A stretch of 64,000 nt of DNA. Origin: Litoribrevibacter albus (GTDB lineage: Bacteria; Pseudomonadota; Gammaproteobacteria; Pseudomonadales; Litoribrevibacteraceae). This document shows, in pieces, positions 18,497-27,148 of this stretch; positions within the stretch are counted from its first letter, which is position 1, and each line of letters opens with the position of its first letter. The position numbers and the translations under genes are program-made. The notes under the pieces were generated by a model, which was not told where the DNA came from, ran no database searches, and saw only the letters and a list, made by a program, of their open reading frames with translations. Location: assembly GCF_030159995.1 (NCBI RefSeq), contig NZ_BSNM01000027.1, forward strand, positions 124,001 through 188,000. The letters run 5' to 3'.

Positions 18497-18562
18497 CCAG
18501 CGCCCAGCTGGCTTAAAGCAGACGACCCCTTTCGAGAAACAACGTTTCACTGGCGCTTTTTT
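18497..18562 (+). ncRNA. possible transcription attenuator in the leader
   Basis: Two exclusive pairings are visible. CCAGC (18497-18501) can pair with GCTGG (18507-18511). Alternatively AGCGCC plus AG (18499-18507, one base bulged) pairs with CTGGCGCT (18550-18557), which runs into TTTTTT to form a terminator. A small GAAAC/GTTTC hairpin (18536-18548) lies between. I do not recognise a known riboswitch class. Confidence 0.4.
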
Positions 18563-18662
18563 CGTAGTTTATAGAATCAGAACACCCGCTTGGGTAGCAG
18601 TTGGTACTTCAGCAGTATTAACGCCAGCAGACGAGAAATTTAACTAAATGGAGATTAGTTCG

Positions 18663-21344
18663 ATGTCTACTGACATACCTTCCGTTACAGAGTCCCAAAC
18701 GACCGGGAATAACCAAGCCCCGCCCACGCTGAAAACGTCCAATGCAGAGACGTCATTGTCCCAATCACAAAAGTCCGCCGACTCGGTGATGAACATTCAA
18801 TACGCAACTGCCGTGCGATTTGAAGCACCAGCCGTTCCCACCTTCTCGGTGTTTGGTTCTCTGTTATCGGTGTTAAGCCTCTTGTTAATGACTGTGCTTT
18901 CCGTGGCGATGTTCATGCAACTAACTGATACCGGGCTCGCCTATGATTTAATCCCGCTGGCCATTTTTAAAGACCTTCCAACAGGCGCTCAGGCAAGCTG
19001 GACTTGGATTCCATTTTTATTCACCATTTTTGGTGCGGGCTTAGGGTTCCTATACGAAGGATCGTTATTGGTCACTGGTCACCCATTCCAGTTGATGCGC
19101 ACGAAGTTTGGTCAGTTCATCCAGAGTGTGCGCTTCCTAAACCTCGCGCCAGTGGTTGCGTCACTGTTCTTCTTCACCTGCAGTATGATGATTGCTCAGG
19201 TTGAAATGCGAACAGCGCTGCTTTACCTCTCAGGTGCAGCCACCTTTGGCTTAGGCTTCGCATTGTTCTATGGTGGCGCTCAAACAGCTGTCAGCCTCAC
19301 GTTATTAGCAACCCAAGTGGTGCAAATCCTGATCGTGCTGGGCGCGGCAACTCATCCACCAGGCGGAGAGCTTGTAACTCAACTGCTGATTGGTCAGGCC
19401 GCACTGCAATTAACCTCCCTGTTGATTGGTACGTCTAATCCGTATAAGAGCACTGCGTTCCATGTAATCAGTTCAGTTTCCGGTGTGCTTTTGTTTATGG
19501 CAATCATGACCTCCGTGCAGGCGGACAGCTCATTCTCTGCTGACAGAGCCATTGCCTTGCCATCAGGCAGCCTACTGCTTTGGGGCTTTATTGTTAGCTG
19601 TGCATTAGGTCTGATTGCCGTAGCGGCAGCGTCTCCTAAGACACTAGCATCTTGGCGTTCACAGACCAGCCAATTGATTTGGACACCTCTCTATTTCTTC
19701 CTGGTCAGCGCTAAACGTTTCCCTAAACCATTCAACCTAAGTAAGGTCTACGACAACAACCCACCAGAACAGACACCGTTGAAGCCTTACTATCAGGTGC
19801 ATCCGGAGTTCTTGCTACAAAGCCTGTCAATCCCGGCTGCGGTGAAGCTTGAAAAGAACGTCACTATTTTTAAACAGCTGGTAAATAAGATCGTTGGCAT
19901 CTTTAAAGTCATTGCCCTGCTGGATCACTTCTTCCCGCAGGCGAAAGTCGAAGTGCCAATCACAGACAAGCCTCGTATGCCGGTTTGGAGTGACGGACAC
20001 GACTTCTGGCCGGCACTCTTCACCAAGAACATTTTCGGCATGACCATTCCTGGTTACGGCGGTCACATGGAGAAAACTCCGGAACCTGTGATCGAAGCCT
20101 ATAAAGAAGGTCAATTGCTCGCTTACCTCACAGAGTTTGGCGTGGCAGCAACCTTTGCTAAAGCCTGCCCTGAAAAAGGCACGGGCTATCTTGTTTCCGA
20201 CTTCACCTTCCTCGAACGATACGAAACCAAGCCAGACTATGAGCCATACGGTGGTAAAGCGTACTTTAAAGTGAATGCCCAAACCCAACGTCTGGAACTG
20301 GTCTCGGTGGTTGCGCCACATACGACTCAGGAGATTCCTGCCAATCCCAATGAAGGCACTTTCCGTTACGCAGAAAGTCTGGTTCTGGCCTCCATGTACT
20401 ATCAGGTGATCAGTGGTAAGCACTTGGCTGAAATCCACATGACCTACAACCTTGTCGAAGTAGCCATGCATAACTCCTTCGATGTCCAAGGCCAATGGAA
20501 GCACCCTTTCCGTACCTTCCTATATCTGCACTTCTTCTCTCATGAATTGGCAGAAGAAATCACTACAGAACACTTGGTACAAGAAGGGGCGGTATTCAAC
20601 CAAATCTTTGCTACCACCCATGACGCATTGATCAATCACCTGAACGACTGCTATTACGACTTCCAATACGGGGAAGACGAGAACTTCGAAGAACGTGCGG
20701 CCTTGATGACCATGCCTATTCAGCCAGGGGAAGCACAAGCTAAGATCCTTCCAAATGCCTGTATTAACTGGGAGTTGGAATACGCTGCGATTTGGCACAA
20801 GTACACCACAGCGCTCATCGACATCATCTATCCGGATGATCAAGCGGTGCAAAACGACGGCTACTTACAAGATTTCCACAAAGCCCTGTTGGAAGTGCTT
20901 GTAAACGGTCTGCCAGAACGCTACCACGGGTTCCAGACCAAAGAAGGTGTCGCGCGCTTTGCCTCTGATACCATCCACCATACGGTAGTTCGTCACCAGG
21001 TGTATGGCACTACGGGTGTGAAAGCAGCGCTTGATCCTCGTATTGGTTCACCACAAATTCCAAAAGATCTGGGCACACCCGCCGTTGATGAATGGCGTTC
21101 GTTGGCCTACGTTGCATTGGCAACCGGTCGCGCTCGATTCACCTTGTTGATGAATGATTTCACCTACTTATTAGACGGTATTGACGAGAACTACAAACGT
21201 GCGATGAAACCTGTATTCGATCAGTTACAGGCGGATTTGAAAACCTTAGAAGAGAAATGGAACAGCACTGAAGACGAGAAGGACTACAACACTAATTACT
21301 TCCGGGCTATACCATCTAAGTTACATACTGGTCCGGGCTATTAA
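18663..21344 (+). CDS. membrane-fused divergent lipoxygenase-like protein
   Basis: An 893-residue protein read from ATG 18663, which has GGAG nine bases upstream; an ATG at 18648 lies before that site. After a polar N-terminus of about 60 residues come about eight hydrophobic helices (near 64-87, 115-137, 158-180, 185-205, 209-229, 237-256, 266-285 and 299-323). The C-terminal 500 residues resemble a lipoxygenase: H587-X4-H592 in KHLAEIHMTYNLVEVAMHNSF, then KHPFRTFLYLHFF with H614 and H623. A second histidine cluster IHHTVVRH (771-778) could supply the third iron ligand. Where classical enzymes have Asn four residues later there is Arg, next to H778, and the last residue is Tyr rather than Ile. 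Dioxygenation of fatty acids is inferred; an altered iron site is possible. Confidence 0.72.
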   Translation: MSTDIPSVTESQTTGNNQAPPTLKTSNAETSLSQSQKSADSVMNIQYATAVRFEAPAVPTFSVFGSLLSVLSLLLMTVLSVAMFMQLTDTGLAYDLIPLAIFKDLPTGAQASWTWIPFLFTIFGAGLGFLYEGSLLVTGHPFQLMRTKFGQFIQSVRFLNLAPVVASLFFFTCSMMIAQVEMRTALLYLSGAATFGLGFALFYGGAQTAVSLTLLATQVVQILIVLGAATHPPGGELVTQLLIGQAALQLTSLLIGTSNPYKSTAFHVISSVSGVLLFMAIMTSVQADSSFSADRAIALPSGSLLLWGFIVSCALGLIAVAAASPKTLASWRSQTSQLIWTPLYFFLVSAKRFPKPFNLSKVYDNNPPEQTPLKPYYQVHPEFLLQSLSIPAAVKLEKNVTIFKQLVNKIVGIFKVIALLDHFFPQAKVEVPITDKPRMPVWSDGHDFWPALFTKNIFGMTIPGYGGHMEKTPEPVIEAYKEGQLLAYLTEFGVAATFAKACPEKGTGYLVSDFTFLERYETKPDYEPYGGKAYFKVNAQTQRLELVSVVAPHTTQEIPANPNEGTFRYAESLVLASMYYQVISGKHLAEIHMTYNLVEVAMHNSFDVQGQWKHPFRTFLYLHFFSHELAEEITTEHLVQEGAVFNQIFATTHDALINHLNDCYYDFQYGEDENFEERAALMTMPIQPGEAQAKILPNACINWELEYAAIWHKYTTALIDIIYPDDQAVQNDGYLQDFHKALLEVLVNGLPERYHGFQTKEGVARFASDTIHHTVVRHQVYGTTGVKAALDPRIGSPQIPKDLGTPAVDEWRSLAYVALATGRARFTLLMNDFTYLLDGIDENYKRAMKPVFDQLQADLKTLEEKWNSTEDEKDYNTNYFRAIPSKLHTGPGY

Positions 21345-21374
21345 CGAACAGTAAAACCTAACGTTTCATAACCC

Positions 21375-21405
21375 ACAGAGCTGATCTTGCATCAGCTCTG
21401 TTTTT
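21375..21405 (+). terminator. terminator of the lipoxygenase-like gene
   Basis: Arms ACAGAGCTGAT (21375-21385) and ATCAGCTCTGT (21391-21401) around a 5-base loop, running into TTTTT. It is a clean Rho-independent terminator. Confidence 0.9.
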
Positions 21406-21421
21406 ATCTGCGATAGGCTTA

Positions 21422-21772
21422 TTATTCACTCCACACAGCCAGTTCATTGCCGCTGGGCTCTTCAAAATGAAAGCGTCTTCCACCAGGGAAAGAAAAAATC
21501 GGTTTTACAATCTTGCCACCCGCGTCTTCCACCGCCGCCAACGTCTCTTCCAGATTCTCACTAAACAAAACAATAAGTGCGCCACCATGTTCAGCCTTGG
21601 AGGTTAGCGCCGCTTGATAGAAGCCACCATCCAGACCTTGATCAGAAAAGGCGGCGTATTCCGGACCGTAATCCAGAAACGACCAACCAAAAGCCTTCTC
21701 AAAAAAGGCTTTCGTCGCTGTCAAATCCTTTGCTGCGTATTCCACGTAATTGATTTTTCCATGTTCTTTCAT
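21422..21772 (-). CDS. VOC-family (glyoxalase/dioxygenase fold) protein
   Basis: A 116-residue single VOC unit. It shows INYVEYAAKDLTATKAFFEKAFGW, typical of the first beta-alpha-beta module, and FSFPGGRRFHFEEPSGNELAVWS at the end with the conserved metal-side glutamates. Such proteins include lactoylglutathione lyases, antibiotic-binding proteins and putative dioxygenases; no specific role can be read here. The AGGGAAGG ribosome-binding sequence is strong. It is transcribed away from the DnaA-box spacer. Confidence 0.9.
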   Translation of the reverse strand: MKEHGKINYVEYAAKDLTATKAFFEKAFGWSFLDYGPEYAAFSDQGLDGGFYQAALTSKAEHGGALIVLFSENLEETLAAVEDAGGKIVKPIFSFPGGRRFHFEEPSGNELAVWSE

Positions 21773-22387
21773 TTCAACGCCTTCCCTTCTATAAATGAAT
21801 CGTCACTAGGTTAGATTAGCCCAGATCACTGTGAATAACTCAACGCCTAGACCATTTATCACCCTGCAATAAATCTACGCATAAAATGCTTGATTTTTAC
21901 ATTAATCCACAAGCAAAAAAGCTGACTTACTGTACTAATTTTGATCTGAACAAAATTCTAGCACTTTCTTCTAAGCCAGTATTTATAAGGGGTTGAGCGA
22001 CTTACTAGACACTTATTCAATAAGTTATACACAGCAACAGTGGATAACTTTGATGTACATTCGATAACCAATTCACACGAAATGAACCAAAAAATCAAAA
22101 GTCAACGCATATTTTTATGATTATTCACATTCGATTTAAGATTACATTCATATTTAGAACAACAATTCAATCTTGTTCCAGATAAACCCACAAAAATCAT
22201 AACTAATTGATTTTTATAGACTTTATTAAATCAGTACATTTTTGATACGTTTTTTAAATTTCCGCTTAAAACGGGCGTTTGAGCGATTTCCACAGAACTT
22301 AATAACAGAGTTATCCACAGAAACTGTGAATAACCCCGATTTTTCATTATTTTGTAAAGAATTAGACTTCATTCTTTAATTTAAATA
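21773..22387. other. long AT-rich spacer with clustered DnaA boxes
   Basis: A 615-base gene-free spacer. Perfect TTATNCACA DnaA boxes lie at 21830-21838 (-), 22025-22033 (+), 22121-22129 (+), 22311-22319 (+) and 22325-22333 (-). A one-mismatch box lies at 22039-22047 (-). The segment 22195-22260 is very AT-rich and could unwind easily. With eight fixed bases, chance would give about 0.015 such sites in 500 bp on both strands. GATC sites are scarce (two seen), unlike E. coli oriC. It may be a replication origin, a DnaA-titrating locus like datA, or a DnaA-reactivating locus. No initiator, partition or dnaN gene is adjacent. Confidence 0.7.
22200..22212 (-). promoter_or_regulatory. IHF consensus site inside the DnaA-box cluster
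   Basis: TAACTAATTGATT on the plus strand is an exact match to the reverse complement of the IHF consensus WATCAANNNNTTR. It lies between the DnaA boxes at 22121 and 22311. IHF sites are functional parts of both oriC and datA in E. coli. Confidence 0.5.
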
Positions 22388-23074
22388 TCACATTACTTTC
22401 CAAACTCGTTGCATCTGAAGCGCTTCTTCCACTTCCTTAGCTCGACGCTCAGAGGACATTTGTTCTAATAAAGCCAACGCTGCTTGGTAACTCACAACAC
22501 TGCCATTGGACGTAATTACATTGCCATCGATCACATAGTTGGTATCGAACTGGACATCCACCTTTGGGTAGGCGCTCTCCAAGTCCGATTCACCACCTGC
22601 CCAAGTAGTCGCTTTCTTGCCATCAAGCACGCCGGCTTCAGCCAACACAAAAGCACCAGAGCAGTTACTTGCCATCCAGTCAGCGGTTTTAGAGGTCTTC
22701 TGAATGTACTGAATCAAAGCCTGGTTCTCTAGCAAGGAATCCATGTCGTAGCTACTCGGCATCAACAACACATCAACCTTCGGCTGATCCTTCACATGAG
22801 CGTCTACTTTTAAGGTAATGCCCTCTTCGGTGGTGATCAGTTCCGATTCCCCAACATTAATTACTAAGGTTTCATAATCAGAGAACCAGCTCTTCTTGCT
22901 GGCAATACCGAACACTTCAATCGGTGCCGTCACATCGGAGCTCAACACCCCATCAAATACGATGATGCCAATGCGCTTGTCGTCCGCCATCGCAGGAGTC
23001 GACATCACTGCACCGGATACGGCAGCACTGAGTAACACCGCGCCCATTGTTAAACCACGAATTCTACCCGTCAT
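22388..23074 (-). CDS. exported DJ-1/PfpI-family protein
   Basis: A 228-residue protein with a signal peptide (about 1-31, ending AMA) and the DJ-1/PfpI fold: RIGIIVFDGVLSSDVTAPIEVF, then SNCSGAFVLAEAG with the nucleophile-elbow cysteine C138. It resembles the ThiJ/AraC-N type domain (GlxA-like) without a DNA-binding part. An exported form is less common than cytoplasmic ones. I moved the start from 23101 to ATG 23074 because AGGAG lies between the two ATGs at correct spacing. Role unknown: stress, deglycase or glutamine-amidotransferase-like. Confidence 0.85.
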   Translation of the reverse strand: MTGRIRGLTMGAVLLSAAVSGAVMSTPAMADDKRIGIIVFDGVLSSDVTAPIEVFGIASKKSWFSDYETLVINVGESELITTEEGITLKVDAHVKDQPKVDVLLMPSSYDMDSLLENQALIQYIQKTSKTADWMASNCSGAFVLAEAGVLDGKKATTWAGGESDLESAYPKVDVQFDTNYVIDGNVITSNGSVVSYQAALALLEQMSSERRAKEVEEALQMQRVWKVM

Positions 23075-23213
23075 AACAGGTCTCCTATTCAGTAAATGCA
23101 ATTAAATTAAACGTAAGTAAAAGGTGATACGAATTTTATGCCTAAGAATTAAGTGCTTAAATATCACGAATAGAACTTCACTAATGACACTTTTTCACCA
23201 ATACTTTCAGCCT

Positions 23214-23243
23214 GATCAGTAATAATGAGATCAGTAATAATGT
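23214..23243. repeat. 15-bp direct tandem duplication
   Basis: GATCAGTAATAATGA (23214-23228) is followed directly by GATCAGTAATAATGT (23229-23243), just upstream of the LysR gene start. Confidence 0.85.
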
Positions 23244-23273
23244 GCTCAGTCAGTCCTTCGAAATACGGCATCT

Positions 23274-24230
23274 ATGGATAAGTTAAATCTGTTAAAACTC
23301 TTCATCACAGTGGTGGACCGCGGCAGTTTTGCCTCTGCATCTTCAGCGCTGGGGTTATCACCCTCGACAGTGAGTAAGGCCATTGCGCGTCTGGAAAGCG
23401 ATCTCAAACTCTATTTATTTCATCGCACCACTCGCCAACTGACCTTAACCGAAGCTGGCACAGCCTATCTGGAAACGGTACGAAAGCTCCTGACAGAATT
23501 GGAGCAATGCGAGAATCAACTGGTACAAAGCAACGATGCGCCACAAGGCCGTTTAAAAATTAACGCGCCTGTGGCCTATGGTCGACGCTATCTTTTGCCC
23601 TTACTAGGCGAGTTTCATCGGCAGTACCCACAGATAACTGTCGACCTGAGTCTCGAAGACGCGTATGTGGATATGATCGAACAAGGCGTCGATATATGCA
23701 TTCGAAGTGGTTCACTCGATGAATCCTCAATGATTGCCAAACAACTCAGCCCGATGGATTTCATCACCTGCGCATCACCTGACTATCTGGACAATCTAAA
23801 AAGCACACTTCCGGTTTCTGAAGACGACTACTACGATCACCCCTGGATTCGTTTTCGCTTTAAACAGACAGGTAAGCTCATGCCGATCCTCGTTAATCAG
23901 CCAGAACATGCACTTGCTCGAAGTCCTGGCGAAGATTTCATTGTGGATGACGGCGAGGCGATGGCCCAACTCTGCGCTCAAGGCTTGGGCCTGACACAAA
24001 TGCCTCATTTCCTGGCACGCGATTGGTTAAATTCGGGGGAGCTGGTGCCCGTCACACCTTTCGTTCGGGGTAAGGGATTTGGGGTATGGATGGTCTACGC
24101 CAAACGCCAGTTTCAACCCGCCAAGATACGTGCGTTTTTGAACTTTATGAGCACTCAGATTGAAGCGGGTGGTGAAACGCAGTTTAAGACATGGGCGGAA
24201 GATCTTACGCCTTACTCTGCTCACGCTTAA
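23274..24230 (+). CDS. LysR-family transcriptional regulator
   Basis: A 318-residue LysR regulator. The N-terminal winged helix-turn-helix (1-60) reads MDKLNLLKLFITVVDRG...SASSALGLSPSTVSKAIARLE; the remainder is a periplasmic-binding-like effector domain. It belongs to the large CrgA/DsdC-like branch that often controls oxidoreductases. Its last four bases overlap the converging thpR gene. The divergent neighbour is the exported DJ-1 protein, a plausible target by position only. Confidence 0.93.
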   Translation: MDKLNLLKLFITVVDRGSFASASSALGLSPSTVSKAIARLESDLKLYLFHRTTRQLTLTEAGTAYLETVRKLLTELEQCENQLVQSNDAPQGRLKINAPVAYGRRYLLPLLGEFHRQYPQITVDLSLEDAYVDMIEQGVDICIRSGSLDESSMIAKQLSPMDFITCASPDYLDNLKSTLPVSEDDYYDHPWIRFRFKQTGKLMPILVNQPEHALARSPGEDFIVDDGEAMAQLCAQGLGLTQMPHFLARDWLNSGELVPVTPFVRGKGFGVWMVYAKRQFQPAKIRAFLNFMSTQIEAGGETQFKTWAEDLTPYSAHA

Positions 24231-24781
24231 GCCAAATCATATCGTTGAATGACGGGGTAAGCACGGCCCTGCTCCGTCAATTTGCTTTCAAATAAGACAA
24301 AAGACGACACAGTCAATGGCATGACCTCTAACGACTGATCAAAGAAAGTAACGATGGACTGATCATCTTCTTGAGTTCTACGCGATTGCCACCTTCCCCG
24401 GGCCAGCGTTATGTGAGGGTGATAAGGCCGTGAATCCACCTCCACACCACAGTCTTCAACAATCGGGCAAAGCGCCGTATGCAGTCGTTGAAAAGGCATA
24501 ATCGGCTCGACACCCGCCCATAAAACAGCCGGTTGAGTCTTACGACCAAACGCACCTAAAGAATGAATACGGACGTCAAACCCGGGGATATCCTGAACCG
24601 AGCTATGAGAATTCAATGAGGCCAGAACCCGCTCTTTAGGAACCTCGCCTAGGTAATGTAGGGTGATATGAAACAATTCTGGAGACACAGGTCGAATGTG
24701 CCGGGTTTGCGCCGGAGAATATTGACTTAATCGATGTTGAATGTCGGAAGACAACTCAATACCAAGAAACAACACTGACAT
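24227..24781 (-). CDS. thpR: RNA 2',3'-cyclic phosphodiesterase ThpR
   Basis: A 184-residue 2H-phosphoesterase that opens 2',3'-cyclic phosphates on RNA ends. Both catalytic HxTL motifs are present: FHITLHYLG with H38 and YHPHITLARG with H123. Length and spacing match the ThpR/LigT family. The start is ATG with AAGGCGGA upstream. The gene is followed downstream by LysR in convergent orientation and preceded by the DUF2182 gene (24-base gap), so transcription from that gene may continue into thpR. Confidence 0.93.
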   Translation of the reverse strand: MSVLFLGIELSSDIQHRLSQYSPAQTRHIRPVSPELFHITLHYLGEVPKERVLASLNSHSSVQDIPGFDVRIHSLGAFGRKTQPAVLWAGVEPIMPFQRLHTALCPIVEDCGVEVDSRPYHPHITLARGRWQSRRTQEDDQSIVTFFDQSLEVMPLTVSSFVLFESKLTEQGRAYPVIQRYDLA

Positions 24782-24805
24782 TCGATCCGCCTTTTTCCAT
24801 ACCGA

Positions 24806-25549
24806 CTAGGGCACCAACATCCACCCACCAGCGATAACCAACACACCACCTAATATCCGACTTAACCACACGCCTTTAGTGATCGCTTTTTCGATCAACA
24901 CAACAATGGTTAGAATCAGAATCCATTTAAGATTCATCACTCCTGTGACAAACAGCAATGCCATCAAAAACCAACAACAGCCCAAACAATACTGACCGTG
25001 TTTAATGCCCAGCTGAAGTGCGCCGCTTATCCCCTCCTTCCAGTGCGTTGAGAGAATGCTCAAGGGCGAGCGACAAAAATTAAGACATCGTAGTTTGAGT
25101 GGCGACCATTGATAGATGCCCGCCACAATCAACAAGGCCGCGCTGAGCCCTTCACTGGCGCTGGTCATCATCGGAGAGAGCATTGCCCAACGATGTAACC
25201 ACCACTGCAATAAGGTCATGATGACACTGTAAAACGCCCACACCAGCAGATAACCAGCCACAAAATACACGGTTCGGGTATACGCAGTGTGGCGCGACAG
25301 CCGTTGTCGGTTCATGCGATCCACCAGCATCACCACTGGGGTGGCAGAAGGCAACATCATCCCAGCCATCATCACGGCCCACATTACGAACAACATCAGT
25401 AAGTCGGAATAACGCCACTGCTCTACAGGCGACATGTTCATGGTCATAAAAAAGACCATATAAACCCAACTGGCGAGAATAAAGATCAAGAGCGTGATTA
25501 ACGTAAGCCAGGTATTCAGATCACGCTCTTTGAGCAACTTGAAATCCAA
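24806..25549 (-). CDS. DUF2182 integral membrane protein
   Basis: A 247-residue membrane protein with about six helices. The methionine-rich motif MMAGMMLPSATPV (near 60-72) and the FCRSPLSIL/KHGQYCLGCCW cysteine segments identify DUF2182, annotated as a predicted metal-binding membrane protein. Translation starts at TTG 25549, supported by AAGGAG seven bases upstream. It lies 30 bases downstream of a DUF1326 gene, a pairing seen in many bacteria. A metal-handling role is suggested by the Met, His and Cys content but is not proved. Confidence 0.85.
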   Translation of the reverse strand: MDFKLLKERDLNTWLTLITLLIFILASWVYMVFFMTMNMSPVEQWRYSDLLMLFVMWAVMMAGMMLPSATPVVMLVDRMNRQRLSRHTAYTRTVYFVAGYLLVWAFYSVIMTLLQWWLHRWAMLSPMMTSASEGLSAALLIVAGIYQWSPLKLRCLNFCRSPLSILSTHWKEGISGALQLGIKHGQYCLGCCWFLMALLFVTGVMNLKWILILTIVVLIEKAITKGVWLSRILGGVLVIAGGWMLVP

Positions 25550-25579
25550 AGCTGAGCTCCTTAGTGGTTGAGAGATTCC

Positions 25580-26203
25580 CTAGTTACTCCAATTAGAAAC
25601 CGCTTTGGCGGCGAAATGCCCCACATGTTCAAAGGCAATTCCACCATGCTTGATCGACATGGCTTTGGATTCACCGATGTTACCGTCGTCCCACATGAAA
25701 CCGCCATCTGGGAAGGTAATATGAACGTTTTGCTCCTCTCCCGTCACAGGGTTCATCAGTGGCGTGTGCTCAACCTCTAACACGCCTTCGATAGAAAACG
25801 ACGAGCGTTTGTCATCCACCACCATACTAATTGGCGCCTGAATTGGCCCATCAAATTCGGTAAACGTTCCGGCAATGGCTTCAACCGGCATACCGCCCGC
25901 CTGACCAGACATAATGGTCGCCAGGGCCGTTACCTGTTCGGCAGTCGCCGTAGAATCAATGAACAACACCCCTTTACCATTGCCTTCATGAATGGCTTTG
26001 GGCCACATCGCCGCAAAGACCATCTTCAGACCGGACAAATCCAAGTCATTAAATTGCCCATTGATAATCAGGAAACCAAGAATTGCCTGACAGCTTCCGT
26101 CCGCACTGTCAGGGAATCCACCAAACTGACAACCACAACCATGACTACAGTTGCAGCACTCAATCTGGTGCATCGACAATGACCACTTATTTTCACCAGA
26201 CAT
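25580..26203 (-). CDS. DUF1326 protein, partner of DUF2182
   Basis: A 207-residue soluble protein. The N-terminal cysteine cluster IECCNCSHGCGCQFGG (residues 14-29) is the hallmark of DUF1326, followed by a beta-rich domain with GGMPVEAIAGTFTEF. The clustered cysteines could bind a metal or a redox cofactor. It is first in a two-gene unit with the DUF2182 membrane protein. No signal peptide is visible, so it is probably cytoplasmic. Function unknown. Confidence 0.85.
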   Translation of the reverse strand: MSGENKWSLSMHQIECCNCSHGCGCQFGGFPDSADGSCQAILGFLIINGQFNDLDLSGLKMVFAAMWPKAIHEGNGKGVLFIDSTATAEQVTALATIMSGQAGGMPVEAIAGTFTEFDGPIQAPISMVVDDKRSSFSIEGVLEVEHTPLMNPVTGEEQNVHITFPDGGFMWDDGNIGESKAMSIKHGGIAFEHVGHFAAKAVSNWSN

Positions 26204-26471
26204 ATACTCACCACTTATCTCATAAGAGTGTCAGAAGTATAGTTCAGTCCCATCGGAACAAGCCGTCTTTGATACAACTAAAGCATGGGTTTTCATCAAC
26301 ACTGCAGCCCAAAAAAGGAATAACCAAACACGTCCATCTTGAACTGTTCAGTCAGCATTTCGTCCACATAAATAGGTTACGGTCTTACAAAGGAGACCTT
26401 TTTTCAGCCCAACAAATACTATAGAGTACATAAAATTCACGGATTCACTTTGCCAGACAGGACGTCTTAGT

Positions 26472-27101
26472 ATGAAAATATTCATTAAGCTGATGTTATT
26501 AGCAGTGGTTGGTGCAGTCGTCGCGCCGATGTTTCTTAAGGGACCTGACGGTAAACCCATTATGGACGTCACAGATTTTGCCCCCTCTGCCTCGTCTGAA
26601 TCAGCCTATGTCTCAGCCTCTGAAACCTCGTCCAAGCTAACCACCGTCTATAAGTGGAAAGACGAAAACGGCCAATGGCACTTCTCGGATAACCAAGCTC
26701 AAGGTTCAAATCACGAAACCCTGAAATACAATCCTAACGCCAATGTAATTCAGTCTCTTCAAATGCCTGAAGAACCGGAATACGCAGAGGCTATGCCTGG
26801 GGGAAGACCTCTATACGCGGCCAATGTGCTAACGACGTCTTCCAAAAAGAAAGAAGAAGATCTTGATTTAGAAGGGCTGGAACCAGAAGCAGTCAAACGA
26901 ATTAAACGAGCTCTTGCCTCGAGTAATAATGGCAAGGGCAATGCGAATGCCAACAACACCGACGGCGTCTCAGGCATTAGTCTAACCACAATACCGCTGT
27001 CTGAGATACCTAAGCTGATTGAAGATGCCAAGAACGTCCAAGCGCTTCTGGATAAACGAAATGAACAATTAGAAGAAGCGATCAGTAAGACAGTACGATA
27101 A
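26472..27101 (+). CDS. DUF4124-containing membrane-anchored protein
   Basis: A 209-residue protein with an N-terminal hydrophobic segment (1-20) and a DUF4124 motif, YKWKDENGQWHFSDNQ (near 57-72). This short beta unit is common in envelope proteins of gammaproteobacteria. A low-complexity asparagine/glycine linker (GKGNANANN) and a charged helical C-terminus follow. It probably acts in the periplasm; the role is unknown. It is a single gene ending at a strong terminator. Confidence 0.8.
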   Translation: MKIFIKLMLLAVVGAVVAPMFLKGPDGKPIMDVTDFAPSASSESAYVSASETSSKLTTVYKWKDENGQWHFSDNQAQGSNHETLKYNPNANVIQSLQMPEEPEYAEAMPGGRPLYAANVLTTSSKKKEEDLDLEGLEPEAVKRIKRALASSNNGKGNANANNTDGVSGISLTTIPLSEIPKLIEDAKNVQALLDKRNEQLEEAISKTVR

Positions 27102-27126
27102 GCCTCTCGCACTCTTTCGAATCAAG

Positions 27127-27148
27127 CCCCGACTCGTCGGGGTTTTTT
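27127..27148 (+). terminator. terminator of the DUF4124 gene
   Basis: CCCCGAC and GTCGGGG pair around a two-base loop, followed by TTTTTT. It is a textbook Rho-independent terminator. Confidence 0.92.

Larger units (their letters stand above)
18166..18662. other. structured non-coding region before the lipoxygenase-like gene
   Basis: Nearly 500 bases without a convincing gene. It holds a perfect 24-base palindrome (18181-18204) and a second hairpin (CCGCTGTC 18234-18241 with GACAGCGG 18247-18254). Further on is an attenuator-like structure ending in a T-run (18497-18562). The stretch between 18300 and 18480 is AT-rich and probably contains the promoter. Confidence 0.6.

Noticed and set aside
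18497-18562. Known riboswitch (c-di-GMP, guanidine, glycine, fluoride)
   Set aside because: None of the conserved cores I know could be matched; only alternative pairing is visible.
21773-22387. Certain chromosomal oriC
   Set aside because: The box cluster is striking, but there are no dnaA, gidA or dnaN neighbours and few GATC sites. I report it only as a candidate DnaA-control locus.
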